A stretch of 64,000 nt of DNA, from NCBI RefSeq assembly GCF_050038885.1, contig NZ_CP143624.1, positions 5,642,001 to 5,706,000 on the forward strand, read 5' to 3'. The notes under the pieces are model-generated. The model did not search any database and was not told where the DNA came from. It worked only from the letters and a program-made list of their open reading frames with translations. This document shows, in pieces, positions 18,737 to 28,225 of the stretch (position 1 is the first letter of the stretch; each line of letters opens with the position of its first letter). This stretch comes from Myxococcus flavus (lineage in GTDB: Bacteria > Myxococcota > Myxococcia > Myxococcales > Myxococcaceae). The translations under genes and the position numbers were made by a program.

Positions 18737-19341
18737 GTGCGGAGCGTCGCGAGTGCCCGGCGTGCCCGGGACGCCTACGTCGAGGTGACGGACGCGGATG
18801 GTGTCCTCGACGCTACCGTCCTTGGGGTTGACGACGAGATGCCACGCACTACGGGGCCCGTGCTTCAGCCCCTTGAGGAGAGATCCGGCATCACCTCGGC
18901 CCGGGCTGCACGCGCCGCTCAGCGGCGTGATGCGGCTGATTCGCTCGCGGACCATCTCGAGGCGGGCTGCGTGCACGTCGTCCTTCCGCACGTGGTCCTC
19001 ACCGTGGAAGGACTGGAGGTGCCGCCCCTCAAGGCCGTCAGCGACAAGCCACTCGCCTATGCGCGGGCTGTCCGCGCGAGGGCGTCCATGGCTTCCTCAG
19101 TGCGGTGCTGGCGCGCGGCGCGAGGCTGCCACGCTCTGACGTTGAGGATAAGATGTCGCTGCTCGTCGGCCGGGTGCAGCGCCACCCGCGTGTGAAGACG
19201 GAGAGTCGCTACTGGCTGGACGGCTAGGCGCGCGTGGACCCGGGCGGCGGCGTGTGGGGCGAAGCCTTCCGCGAGGCACGCGCTGGGAAGGAGGAGATGC
19301 CCGCGGACCCGCTTCTCCACATCGACATGGCGTGGCCATGA
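18737..19341 (+). pseudogene. Degenerate gene of unknown family
   Basis: Protein-like sequence continues across more than one frame. One frame gives VVLTVEGLEVPPLKAVSDK up to ~19080. Another then gives VHGFLSAVLARGARLP and RVKTESRYWLDG, meets an in-frame TAG at 19226-19228, and continues VDPGGGVWGEAFREARAGKEEM to a stop at 19341. At least one frameshift and one nonsense codon would be needed to rebuild the gene. I do not recognise the family. Confidence 0.4.
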
Positions 19342-19504
19342 GCCTGAGGCTGGTTTCAGACCTCTTTGTGGCGCAGGGATGCGCGAAGCCTGCTCGCCTC
19401 GCTAACTTTCAGTGGCGCGCTTACTCATTATTCGACCTCGACGCGCGCGTGACGCAGCGACCAAGTTTCGGGTAGGCACAACGGCGGGTACCTGAGTCAG
19501 GTGG

Positions 19505-20188
19505 TTACGATGCGTTGGGGCACTTGCACTGGTCCGCGATCATGCCAAAGGCAATCCCTGCATCTTCCATGAACCCCTCCGGGTGAGGCGTCTTCTCCGC
19601 GAGGATGCTCTTCAGTTCGTCCGTGCTCCGACTGACGAGTCCCTCAAATGAGTTCCTGCATTCTGGCCCATGGCTATCGAACCTCGCCTTGAGCTTCGCC
19701 ATAGGAGAGAGCGGTGATGCGAGGGGGGGCGGAGGTTTGGCTTTCGGACTGTTCATCCCCTTCAAGGTACGATCAACCATCTCCAAATTCTTCAAGGGCA
19801 TGTCGCGCGACTTAAGCGCACAATTCAATACGGCCCGAATCCGGTCGGGCGCAAGCCGCTGAAGAAATTTGGCCTGTCCATCCCGTTCAATGCTGTCGAG
19901 CTTCGAGCGTGTCAATAGGTGCGCATTGTTGAACTCGACCCACGTGGCGATCGGAAAACACGCTTCTTGCTTAGGGTCAATTCGAAAGTATGGGTGCTCT
20001 GGACATCCGCATGCAGCCGTCTGGGGCGGGTACCGTTGGGCGCCACGCGAAGTGGTAATGGCCGCAATGGACAAACTGCCTGGTTGAGAAAGGTCGTTCA
20101 AAAGCACCATGTATTTCAGGCGTTCCTTGCCGTCACCAAAGTCTTTCTCAAACTTCCATACCGCCCCCGGCAGATAAGCGTCCGTCAT
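19505..20188 (-). CDS. Putative toxin of a Panacea-type toxin-antitoxin pair
   Basis: The 227-residue protein begins LPGAVWKFEKDFGDGKERLKY and continues with IATWVEFNNAHLLTRSKL. This resembles the PemK/MazF-like barrel fold used by mRNA-interferase toxins (a start motif PGAVWK, a strand-rich core and a helical end). Its ATG overlaps the stop of the upstream Panacea gene (ATGA), indicating translational coupling. A proline-rich linker (~150-165) separates a second, helical domain of ~60 residues that I do not recognise. The toxin call depends mainly on the partner and gene order. Confidence 0.6.
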   Translation of the reverse strand: MTDAYLPGAVWKFEKDFGDGKERLKYMVLLNDLSQPGSLSIAAITTSRGAQRYPPQTAACGCPEHPYFRIDPKQEACFPIATWVEFNNAHLLTRSKLDSIERDGQAKFLQRLAPDRIRAVLNCALKSRDMPLKNLEMVDRTLKGMNSPKAKPPPPLASPLSPMAKLKARFDSHGPECRNSFEGLVSRSTDELKSILAEKTPHPEGFMEDAGIAFGMIADQCKCPNAS

Positions 20189-20772
20189 TCAAATAGCGCA
20201 GCAGCTTCCCACGCCTCCTCATCGATCAACTTGGCCTGTTCCTTCGTGATCGATCCCGGTTTGGAGTCCAATGCAAGGGTGTACGGAATTAGCGCTTGGG
20301 GGCTGTTCTCAACTTCGAAGACCTGATGCCAGGGGGTGTTTGCAAGGTGCGTGACCTCCGTCATCTCTTTGGCGCTGGCGTCCACGTAGATCTCCGCCAA
20401 GCGGTTGAGCGCAGCCAGCTCCCGCCGCGTGAAGAAGGACTCATCGAAGGCGACACGGGGTATGATGGTGAGCCCTCGGTCCTTGAAGTCCGGATCGGGG
20501 TGCGAGGTACTCGCCAGCTTGAACACGAGCGCGTCTTTCAGGTCCGGCTTCGGGCTGTCCAGTTCCCGGTAGAGCTCTCGTGGCACCGGGCCCATCGGCC
20601 AAGCGAAGTAGTCGAGCCCCGTCGCGGGCCTGCCAGTTTCTCTGAAGATTTGGAAATCAAAGAGGAAGAGGAGCTTGAAAAGCTTGAGCTTCTTGCAGGA
20701 CTTCGTCCTCTTCGTGAAGAAGACGATTGCGTGAACGAGCTTCTCGCGTGCGTATGGTGGAGTGAACGCCAT
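20185..20772 (-). CDS. Panacea-domain (DUF4065/SocA-like) antitoxin
   Basis: The 195-residue protein matches the Panacea layout: YAREKLVHAIVFF, KLKLFKLLFLFDF and the GLDYFAWPMGPVPRELY motif, followed by an acidic helical end with the TPWHQV-like segment. Panacea proteins act as neutralising domains for many unrelated toxins in PanAT modules. It is the upstream gene of the pair, as expected for an antitoxin, and probably controls their shared expression level through coupling. Confidence 0.8.
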   Translation of the reverse strand: MAFTPPYAREKLVHAIVFFTKRTKSCKKLKLFKLLFLFDFQIFRETGRPATGLDYFAWPMGPVPRELYRELDSPKPDLKDALVFKLASTSHPDPDFKDRGLTIIPRVAFDESFFTRRELAALNRLAEIYVDASAKEMTEVTHLANTPWHQVFEVENSPQALIPYTLALDSKPGSITKEQAKLIDEEAWEAAALFE

Positions 20773-20883
20773 TGGGTCAGCCCTATTCTCGCGGATGGGC
20801 TTGAAGTTTCCAACTTCGCTCTGACGTGCGGCGACGACACCAGCACACCAGCTAACGCCCTGTAATTACTCTATGTCGGGGCT

Positions 20884-21120
20884 TCACGCACTTAGAGTTC
20901 CCGCCCCCCTGGGCGCAAATGGAGGAGCATGGAGAGAGCCGCCTGAACGCTCAAGCGCTAACCGCCACTCCTCAACAGTTCTTCCGTCCTTGAGAGTGGG
21001 CGTCGTATCGCCCGCCCAGGCAACGAACCTATCAGGACGCATGAGCGGCGCCCTCGGCCCTACGCGATTCATGGCGTCGCTGGCCAAGTACATACCTGAC
21101 AGGCGCGCCCCAAAGACCAT
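20884..21120 (-). pseudogene. Fragment of a FAD-dependent monooxygenase C-terminus
   Basis: The short frame contains GPRAPLMRPDRFVAWAGD followed by VEEWRLAL. This resembles the ALVRPD-hVAWR motif near the end of phenol-hydroxylase-type FAD monooxygenases. Nothing upstream extends it, so it would be a ~70-residue leftover. Weakly supported. Confidence 0.3.
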
Positions 21121-21425
21121 CCAGCGCTTGGCGCGACGCCTGCCGGCCTAGAGTTGCCCTCGTCAAATCGGACACGGTCAGTGGGGTGAACGCGCGCCAC
21201 CCCTACACGCCCCTTCTGGTATGGCCCTTGTTTCGCCCGGGCAGGAACTCAACGCCCTCGCACGCCGCGCTCTCTGGCCATGATGCCCTGCGAAGTGGCG
21301 ACTGGACTCTGGATAAGTGCACCTATCTGCTCCATGGTCGTTCGCCCCCTTCTTCTCGTTCACGTCCAGCCGCGCGACAGGAGTTCGCCGATGCAGCCCC
21401 TTCATTGTTTCGGGCTCATCGTGAT
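21121..21425. other. Intergenic, no feature recognised
   Basis: About 300 bp lie between the monooxygenase fragment and the helicase stop. No gene or terminator could be supported. Confidence 0.4.
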
Positions 21426-23861
21426 TCAGCCGCGGCGGTCAACCGCGTCGCCCATTGCGAGGATGAACTCGCTTGGCTCCGTTCCGGACCAGAGGACATG
21501 CAGCGAGCGGCGACAGCGCGAGAGCGCCACCAGGAATAGGCGCAGGTCGTCCTCTCGTCGCGTCTCACGGTGCAGTTCGCTCTTTACACTGCTGAAGTCA
21601 GGCATGCGGTCACGGTCCGCTCCCACGACGATGCAGAGTTCGAACTGCTGGCCCTTGATTTGCCGTGCCGAGCTGAGAGTGATGGCCTTTTGGGGCGTCC
21701 GCCGGCCTTCCCCCTGTGGGCGGTGGTGCTGGATTCCATGGGCCACGAGGAACGCACCCACCCGCTCAAGGAGGGCATCGTCGAAGCCGATGACGCCCAC
21801 ATCCCGGGGCGTACCCCCTCCGTCGAGATAGCTGCGCGCAAGGTCGCGCACCTGGGCGAGCATGGCCTGCTCCCCCGCAAACCCGCTGACAATGGGACGC
21901 TCGCCGTTGTTTCCCTCGCTGCCCGTCTGGAAGGCTCCCCAATTGTCAACGAGGCCGAGCGTCGGGTAGGCGGTGATGAGCTGGTGAAGGGCGGCGACGA
22001 TTTGGCGGGTGCTGCGGAAGTTCTGCTCCAGGCGGGTACCTTGGAAGCGCACGTCCGTGTCGAAACCGATGTCGCGCAGGCTAGGGTAGCGGGCGTACAC
22101 GGCTTGCGCTTGGTCGAAGCACATCATCATCCCCTCGGGCCGCTTCACCAGGTGGCGCAGGAGTGTGAGCTGATTGCGGAAGAAGTCTTGCGCCTCATCG
22201 AGGATGAGGTAGTCGAAGCCGTCCTCCGGCTTGCGGTATTGTTGCCATACCGTCTTGGACACCTCTTTGATGGCGTCGTTGGTCAGGTCGTCCGAGTCCA
22301 CGAAGCCAAGGCTCCGCAGCGTCTCGTTGTAAATGGTGGCAATTTCCCAGACGAAGCGCTTGAAGGGCTTCTCCGCTGCGGTCAGCCACCAGTTCGGAGG
22401 CCGCTTCTCGTTGAGGTAGGTGGTGAGGTCCGCGATATCCCGAGCCTTGATGAACTGGCTAATCTCAGTCTCGATTTCCCAGAGCCCGTTCTTGCTACGG
22501 GCGTCGAACTGGGACCAAAGGGCTTCGTATTCTCCTCCGGTGAGTCGGCGCCGCGCCTCGTCAACGGCGAGCCGCAGGGCCGTGTGGCGGTCTGCGTCCC
22601 CCTTCTCTGCGCGGTAGGGGGCGAGCGGCTCGATGCCGAGCTCATCCACTTTCACGAAGCGGGCGCACCACTCGTGGAGGCTGGTGATGGCGATGTGCTG
22701 TGGATGGGAAGGGGCGAGAAAGCGCTCCAGTCCCAGTCCGCTGACCTGCTCCAGTACCTTCACTCCGAGGTCGGGGTTGAAGACGAGAAAGCCGATGCGT
22801 GTCCGTTGCCCTTGCTCCTCCGCGCGCCTCGCCACGTAGCCCGCCCGCATGACGGCGGTGAACGTTTTGCCTGTGCCTGGGCCACCTTGCAGTCGAATGG
22901 GGGCGTCGCGTTCCGTCTTCACCACGGACGCCTGCTGCAGAGTGAGCATGGCGAGCGCGGACTCGAAGCTTTGCCCCAGAGAGGATGAGCGCCCCGTGGC
23001 GCTCATCTGGTAGACCTCGAGTGTCGTCAGTCGCTGCTCGCGTCGGCGCACCTCCGTGATGAGCTTGTGCTGAAACGCGCGCTCAATGGCCTCGTACTGC
23101 TCATAGGTGAGGTGGTCCATCAGCCCGATAAGGTCGTCCTCAATGCGCATGCCAAGAACTTGGCGCATGAGGGTCGGGTCAGCGACGCCGAGTTCGCGCA
23201 TCCGGTTGAGAGGGAGCCACCCGTCACGGAGTGGCTCCTCGATAGCGGGTGTCTCCGTGATTCTCGGCCGGTCCAGCGGCTCAAGGCGCTCGCGCATCCC
23301 GAGTGCCGCCTCCTGCAGCTTGCGGAAGCCCGATAGTTGTTGCTCGGGGGGCTGCCGGATTGAGGCAGAGCCAGCGTGTGTGGCCCACGGCCTGGCGTCG
23401 AACAGACCCAGGACCGCTGCGAAGCTCGGTGCCTCCACGAGGAAATGAAGGCGGTGGTAATCCCCTGGTGCGAAGACGGAATGGATGCTCTTCGTGCGGT
23501 GGTACTTGAGACCCGCTCGCTCGCGCGCAGAGTCGATGTTGGCTATGTCGAGCAGTCGTCGGAAGAGAAACTCCCAGTCGCGGTCAGTAATGAACTCCTC
23601 GACGACGTCGCCCGGCAGGATGAGGTCGCGCCACGTCTCCTGCGGAGCCCCATCGTCGGCGGGAGACACGTCGAAGATGCCAGTCACCCCCGAAAGGATG
23701 CTGGCCGCTCGGAAGCGACGGCCAGCGACCTCGAAATCCAGGCTGCTGCGGCTGATGGGCGGCGGGGTTCGGTCAACGTGCTCCATCGCTTCGGCCAGTG
23801 CAGTGTGCCCCTTCGCCCCCAGCCCTCTCATCAATCGCTCGCTTAGCCACACCGTGTTCAC
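21426..23861 (-). CDS. SF1 (UvrD/Rep-like) helicase
   Basis: The 811-residue protein has a ~300-residue N-terminal region without recognised family, then a UvrD-type motor. Walker A is GGPGTGKT (326-333), the motif II equivalent is DEAQD (555-559), and motifs III-VI follow, including RLEQNFRST, ITLSSARQIKGQQF and LFLVALSRCRRSLHV. It should be an ATP-driven DNA translocase or helicase. The start is a GTG at 23861. The N-terminal region (DWEFLFRRLLDI, GDYHRLHFLVE) looks like a small toxin-fold domain, so a defence-related role is possible. It stands alone, next to the PanAT pair. Confidence 0.88.
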   Translation of the reverse strand: MNTVWLSERLMRGLGAKGHTALAEAMEHVDRTPPPISRSSLDFEVAGRRFRAASILSGVTGIFDVSPADDGAPQETWRDLILPGDVVEEFITDRDWEFLFRRLLDIANIDSARERAGLKYHRTKSIHSVFAPGDYHRLHFLVEAPSFAAVLGLFDARPWATHAGSASIRQPPEQQLSGFRKLQEAALGMRERLEPLDRPRITETPAIEEPLRDGWLPLNRMRELGVADPTLMRQVLGMRIEDDLIGLMDHLTYEQYEAIERAFQHKLITEVRRREQRLTTLEVYQMSATGRSSSLGQSFESALAMLTLQQASVVKTERDAPIRLQGGPGTGKTFTAVMRAGYVARRAEEQGQRTRIGFLVFNPDLGVKVLEQVSGLGLERFLAPSHPQHIAITSLHEWCARFVKVDELGIEPLAPYRAEKGDADRHTALRLAVDEARRRLTGGEYEALWSQFDARSKNGLWEIETEISQFIKARDIADLTTYLNEKRPPNWWLTAAEKPFKRFVWEIATIYNETLRSLGFVDSDDLTNDAIKEVSKTVWQQYRKPEDGFDYLILDEAQDFFRNQLTLLRHLVKRPEGMMMCFDQAQAVYARYPSLRDIGFDTDVRFQGTRLEQNFRSTRQIVAALHQLITAYPTLGLVDNWGAFQTGSEGNNGERPIVSGFAGEQAMLAQVRDLARSYLDGGGTPRDVGVIGFDDALLERVGAFLVAHGIQHHRPQGEGRRTPQKAITLSSARQIKGQQFELCIVVGADRDRMPDFSSVKSELHRETRREDDLRLFLVALSRCRRSLHVLWSGTEPSEFILAMGDAVDRRG

Positions 23862-24498
23862 TCATGCCCCCGTGAGGTGACGTCCCTACACGATAGTGCC
23901 GATGCAAGATGGGCAGGGTCAATGTAGTTCCCCTTCCCGTCCACCTGTGGACTTGGAGTTCCCCTTCAATGGTGTGCGATGGACCGCTCAGGGGGGGCTT
24001 GGGGCGGCCGGGCAGGGACCTCCAGGGCCGTGCCCAGTGTGTGGAGATGCTGCGCAGTCGCGCGAGGTCCACGTCACCCCAGGCCGCCCTCCCATGAATC
24101 GCGCCGCAGAGGACTGTTCCTCTTGGGCGGATTTGGTCTGTTCCGCACCGGGTTGGTGAGACACTTGGTTGGTCGTAATCAGGCAGCCAAGTTTGGCTGC
24201 ATCAGCTACGGCCGGGCTTGACGGGGCGCAAGATGTCCGGAGTGCTCGCCTTTCCAAACTTCGGACTTCTGCTGGGTGGAGCTGCTCTGGAGCGGTGCAT
24301 GCCGGGGGCACGTTTCTTGAGCGGGACGCGCTCCCAGGCAACGGAATCAGGTATCGAGGTAACCAGTGATGGGCAAGTGGGCCGTTGGAATGGTCGAGTA
24401 GAGTAGACCTGTTGGGTTGCATTTGTGGGTGAAAGCCGGAACTTCTCGCCGAACGAACTTGCTGCCTTGGGGCGGCCGTAGCTGTGCTGCGGTCCTTC
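23862..24498. other. Intergenic, no feature recognised
   Basis: This 637-bp stretch between the divergent helicase and RDD genes has open frames on both strands but none with coding character. It should contain both promoters; I cannot place them. Confidence 0.4.
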
Positions 24499-25104
24499 AT
24501 GTCCGACTTCCTCGAGGCCGTTGAATCGATTTCGGAAGCCCAGTGCTCCGAGCATCCAGGCTTCTCCGCCGCCATCGCCTGTGCTCGTTGCGGCACCTTC
24601 ACCTGTGCCTTCTGCGCCTCGTCCAGGGCGGGCCTGTGCTTTCGCTGCCTTAATGCAGCTCCGGAGCTGGCGACGTGCTGGGCCCGGCTCACAGCAAGCC
24701 TCGTTGATGGCGCCGCGCTCCTGCTCCCGTCCCTGTTCCTGGGCGTCCTCCGGTGCCTGGCACTTCCGGGCGAGGATGCAATGCAGGCCCCAGCGAGCTA
24801 CATCCCGGCGGTCTTCGTGTTGCTCCTACAGGCGAACCTGATTCGAGGAACCGGGGCGAGTCTCGGCAAGAGGCTCTTGGGAATCTGTGTCGTCCGAGGC
24901 GACGGCCGTCCGGCGGAGGTGTGGCGCATTGCCCTGCTGCGGAACGCGCTCCCGATGGTGCTCTGCGGCTACTGCGTCTGGTTCGGCCTCGTGGATGCGC
25001 TCTTCATCGTCGGAGAGGAGCGGCGATGTCTCCACGACTGGGTGGCTGGCACGCGCGTCGTGAAGGACCTTGAGCGCAGCGCTCATTCGCTGCGCGGTGC
25101 GTGA
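24499..25104 (+). CDS. RDD-family membrane protein with N-terminal zinc-finger-like domain
   Basis: Residues ~10-50 carry a cysteine/histidine cluster resembling a B-box or zinc ribbon (CSEHPGFSAAIACARC, CAFC, CFRC). Three to four hydrophobic segments follow with RDD-family features: ARLTASLVDGAALLL, then GASLGKRLLGICVV and the C-terminal LHDWVAGTRVV. RDD proteins are inner-membrane proteins of varied, often unclear function. The ATG at 24499 is preferred to the upstream GTG because it removes a non-conserved leader. Confidence 0.8.
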   Translation: MSDFLEAVESISEAQCSEHPGFSAAIACARCGTFTCAFCASSRAGLCFRCLNAAPELATCWARLTASLVDGAALLLPSLFLGVLRCLALPGEDAMQAPASYIPAVFVLLLQANLIRGTGASLGKRLLGICVVRGDGRPAEVWRIALLRNALPMVLCGYCVWFGLVDALFIVGEERRCLHDWVAGTRVVKDLERSAHSLRGA

Positions 25105-25164
25105 CTGGCGGACGCGTTGGGTTCGGAGTCCCTTTACAGCGAGGGGAGAATGAGAGGAGATGAC

Positions 25165-27039
25165 ATGGAAGGAGCGGTGAGGTCCGTGCTCCCCCGGTGG
25201 TCAGTCGGGCTCGTGGGCGCGTTGGTTGCGCTGGCGCTGGGGTGTGCCCGGCAGACGTGGAAGCGGGACGACGTCATGACGTGGGAGGGCTGCTGCAAGG
25301 GGGCCGACGCGTGCCTTGCGCTGCTTCAGGAAGTCCACGGCCCAGACGCAGGAGAGCGATGGTTGCCGCCGGAGCAGTCGTGTGCTGCATGGAAGTTGGG
25401 GCAAGTGGGAGAGGACGTCGTCCCCCGTCTGACTCCGCTTCTTCGTCACGCGGACCGTCGCGTCCGCGGCGGTGCTGCGCAGGCACTGGCGAACATGGAA
25501 GAGAAGGCCAGGGGCGCCGCGCCTGCGCTCATCGAGGCGTATGAGAGGGAGCCCGGTGGGCTGGCCCTGCACGCGCTCTCCTCACTCGATGACGAGCGAG
25601 CAGCATCAGCCATTGTGCGCCACCTCCTGGAGTCGCCCACATCGGCGCTGGAGCACCTCGGCCCGATACTGGCCCCGGTGCTGTTGGACGTGCTGGAGAA
25701 TCCGGAGTCGAGTTGGGAGGCGCTGGTGCTGGTGCGCCATGTCCTCGCCCGGCGTGCCTCCGTGTACACGGAGACGTTCGCCCCTCGCCTGCGGACGCTC
25801 CTCGCGCGGGAGCTGGAGGAGCCCACTCTGCGGCGCCCACCAGGGACGTCCTGCCCGGCGGCCCCTACGCCAGGCTGCGGGGCGGTTTTCGACGCGTGCA
25901 CCCCGCGAGCGGCCTACGTGGCGTCGGTATTGGCGGCCTACGGGCGCCAAGGCGCGAAGGCCGCGCCCGAGGCGTTGCAGGCGCTACAGCGGGCGGACGT
26001 GCGCCTCACACCCGTGGCGCTGCAGGCACTGGTGGCCTTCGGGAGTCCTGCTGCGGTGCCGGGCGTCATTGAGCAGCTCGCCGTGCCTGAGTGCCGTGCC
26101 CGGGCCCTCGCGAGCCTCGTGTCGCTGGGGGACGTGGCGCGGCCAGCCGCGACGGAGCCGCTGCTGCGGCTGCTGGCCACGGGGGAGGAGGGTTGGGAGC
26201 GCGCGCGGGCCGCAGAGGCCCTTGGACGCGTAGGAGACGCAGCCGCCCTCAAGGCGCTACGCCAGGCGGTGTACGCGCCGCACAGCGAAGTCCAGGCCGC
26301 GGCGGTTTATGCGTTGGGCAGCTACTCCTTCCATGCCCATGCGGAAGAGCTGGTGCCGCTGCTCCAGCGGGTGGTGACGACGCACGCCTCTCCGGTGGCG
26401 CGGAGCCACGCGAGGTTGGCCCTGCAAGGCCTCGCCGAACAGGAGGTGCGGCCTGCGGAATCCATCGACTGCGTCCGCCTCATTCCTGGACGCAGCGGGG
26501 GTTGGACGCTGCGCGAGGGGCACACCTCTGTCCAGTTGCACTGGGAGAAGCCGAAGGCGCCCCCACGAGGGAGTCCGTGTGCAGCTGTGCGTGGTGGGGA
26601 TTCAGCTTCCGTCCTCGAAGCCATGGGAGAGGCCTGCCTCGTCGGATGGGACGACGGGGAGTTTGGGGGCACGCTGGAAGTGCATGAGGCCGGGCGGGTG
26701 ATGGTGCTGGATGAGCCCCGAGTCAACCCCCTGCGTGTCGTGCGGATGCACGGCGCCCTCGTGGTGGTGGAGGGCCTCGCACACATGTATGGCGGAGCCG
26801 GGCGTCTGGTGCGTGTCGACGCGTCCGAGGGGCGGTGGCGTGCCACGCCTTGGGTGACTCTCCCTGGCGCACCGATGGCATACGCACTGGATGAAGCGGG
26901 GGACTTGGTGGTGGGGACGACGAACCAGCGACTCGACGCAGTCGTGTGTGGCCGGGCTGGCACATTCGCACCCGCCCACGTGGTGCGCGTTACGCGGGAC
27001 GGGCGCATGGCCCCCGTCGAGCCGGACGGACGGCCCTGA
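25165..27039 (+). CDS. HEAT-repeat lipoprotein
   Basis: A signal peptide with lipobox (VGALVALALGC) starts the 624-residue protein. It is followed by armadillo/HEAT-type helical repeats from ~80 to ~430 (ADRRVRGGAAQALANME, HSEVQAAAVYALGSY) and a strand-rich, possibly beta-propeller C-terminus (EGHTSVQLHW, VVRMHGALVVVEG). The ATG at 25165 has AGGAG five bases upstream and gives the best signal peptide. It follows the RDD gene by 60 bp on the same strand, so the two may be co-transcribed. A scaffold role at the envelope is an inference from the repeats. Confidence 0.75.
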   Translation: MEGAVRSVLPRWSVGLVGALVALALGCARQTWKRDDVMTWEGCCKGADACLALLQEVHGPDAGERWLPPEQSCAAWKLGQVGEDVVPRLTPLLRHADRRVRGGAAQALANMEEKARGAAPALIEAYEREPGGLALHALSSLDDERAASAIVRHLLESPTSALEHLGPILAPVLLDVLENPESSWEALVLVRHVLARRASVYTETFAPRLRTLLARELEEPTLRRPPGTSCPAAPTPGCGAVFDACTPRAAYVASVLAAYGRQGAKAAPEALQALQRADVRLTPVALQALVAFGSPAAVPGVIEQLAVPECRARALASLVSLGDVARPAATEPLLRLLATGEEGWERARAAEALGRVGDAAALKALRQAVYAPHSEVQAAAVYALGSYSFHAHAEELVPLLQRVVTTHASPVARSHARLALQGLAEQEVRPAESIDCVRLIPGRSGGWTLREGHTSVQLHWEKPKAPPRGSPCAAVRGGDSASVLEAMGEACLVGWDDGEFGGTLEVHEAGRVMVLDEPRVNPLRVVRMHGALVVVEGLAHMYGGAGRLVRVDASEGRWRATPWVTLPGAPMAYALDEAGDLVVGTTNQRLDAVVCGRAGTFAPAHVVRVTRDGRMAPVEPDGRP

Positions 27040-27041
27040 TG

Positions 27042-27950
27042 CTACCGCGTGGGAGAGGGTGGCCCTCCCAAGTCGTCAGGCCCGTGACGCCGGGCTGCTG
27101 TTGCCGCTGTTACGGAGGCACGCGTGCCGGCGCTCGTCGGCGGGGCGCACCGGGCGAGAATGCGCTTCCACCCATTCCGCGCTGCTGCGGCTTCCCGGAC
27201 GAGCTCCGTCACCTCTCTCACCGAGGCACGCTCATCGGACGGCGCTGCGCAGGCTGCGTACTCCTCGGCGAGCGACATGCGCGCCTGGCGGTTGTGGCCG
27301 GCTTCAAGGACGCGGCTATATGTCTCGCAGGCGTAGGCGAACGTCTCGCGCTTCCGGAAGTCAATGTCGAGGAGCCACTCGCGCCGACGTGTCTCGGGCA
27401 GGCCCGCCGTGCGGCGCTTGCAGTTGTGGAAGACGTGGGCAGCCTCATGGACGAGGAAGTCGGCGAAGGGGGACTCCTCGTCGAAGTACGAGAGGGAGAC
27501 GTAGCATGTGGTGTGCTCGCTGAGGCCAAGGATGCGGGGCGCGTCCTCTCCCAGCAGCTCCGCGCCGACGCTGAGGAGGTACAGGTTGGCCAAGTCCCAG
27601 GCGGTATTCAGCCAGGAGGACTTCAGCAGCACCTGGGAGATGTTGGCCGGAGTGAGGAATACGACGGAGCGCTCCAGGACGGCGAGGACGGCGTCCTGCT
27701 CCGCGCTGGGGAAGAGGCCTCGCACCATGGGCTCCACCTTGCGGCGGGTGAGGGCGACGACGTCGAGGCCTTGGAGCTTCTCCGGGACGCCGATGCCCTC
27801 GGTGCGTCGCTGTACCTCCATGGCGAGGGCCTGACGGAGTTCGTCGTGCGCCCGCCTCTCCCTTTCGAGGATGTCGCCCGGCCAAGCCCCGCTGTGGGCG
27901 TCGTAGTCGCCGGTGCGGAGGAAGCGCTCAATCTCGCTGCGGTTGTCCAT
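27042..27950 (-). CDS. HExxH zinc-metalloprotease-like protein
   Basis: The 302-residue protein contains DFLVHEAAHVFHNCKR, an HExxH zinc-binding motif, followed ~40 residues later by FAYACETYSRV, whose glutamate could be the third ligand. There is no signal peptide, so it is probably cytoplasmic. It is convergent with the HEAT-repeat lipoprotein, only two bases from its stop. The ATG at 27950 begins MDNRSEIERFL; the frame is open upstream but reads as non-coding. Substrate unknown. Confidence 0.65.
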   Translation of the reverse strand: MDNRSEIERFLRTGDYDAHSGAWPGDILERERRAHDELRQALAMEVQRRTEGIGVPEKLQGLDVVALTRRKVEPMVRGLFPSAEQDAVLAVLERSVVFLTPANISQVLLKSSWLNTAWDLANLYLLSVGAELLGEDAPRILGLSEHTTCYVSLSYFDEESPFADFLVHEAAHVFHNCKRRTAGLPETRRREWLLDIDFRKRETFAYACETYSRVLEAGHNRQARMSLAEEYAACAAPSDERASVREVTELVREAAAARNGWKRILARCAPPTSAGTRASVTAATAARRHGPDDLGGPPSPTR

Positions 27951-28225
27951 GGAGGGGCCTGCTCCAGCCTGTCGCGACGAGTACAGCAAGAGACTGTGTG
28001 GCTGATGTAGAGAGCGAGGATGCCACCGCAGGATAGCACGCCTTCTGGTCCGCGCTGCCCTCGTGCAGGAGAAGTGTCTTGCTGCCTCAAGGGCCTGCAC
28101 GAGGCACAGGGAAAGCGGGCCATGCCAGCCTCGCTCCCATTCGCCGTCAGGCTCGCGCGCAGCATTTCCTCTGCCCGCGATGAGGCGTTGAAGAGGTGCT
28201 GAACGCCATGTGGATGGTGGTCGCG

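Noticed and set aside
21570..22988. 472-residue plus-strand frame opposite the helicase
   Set aside because: Antisense to the conserved helicase motifs; no family resemblance.
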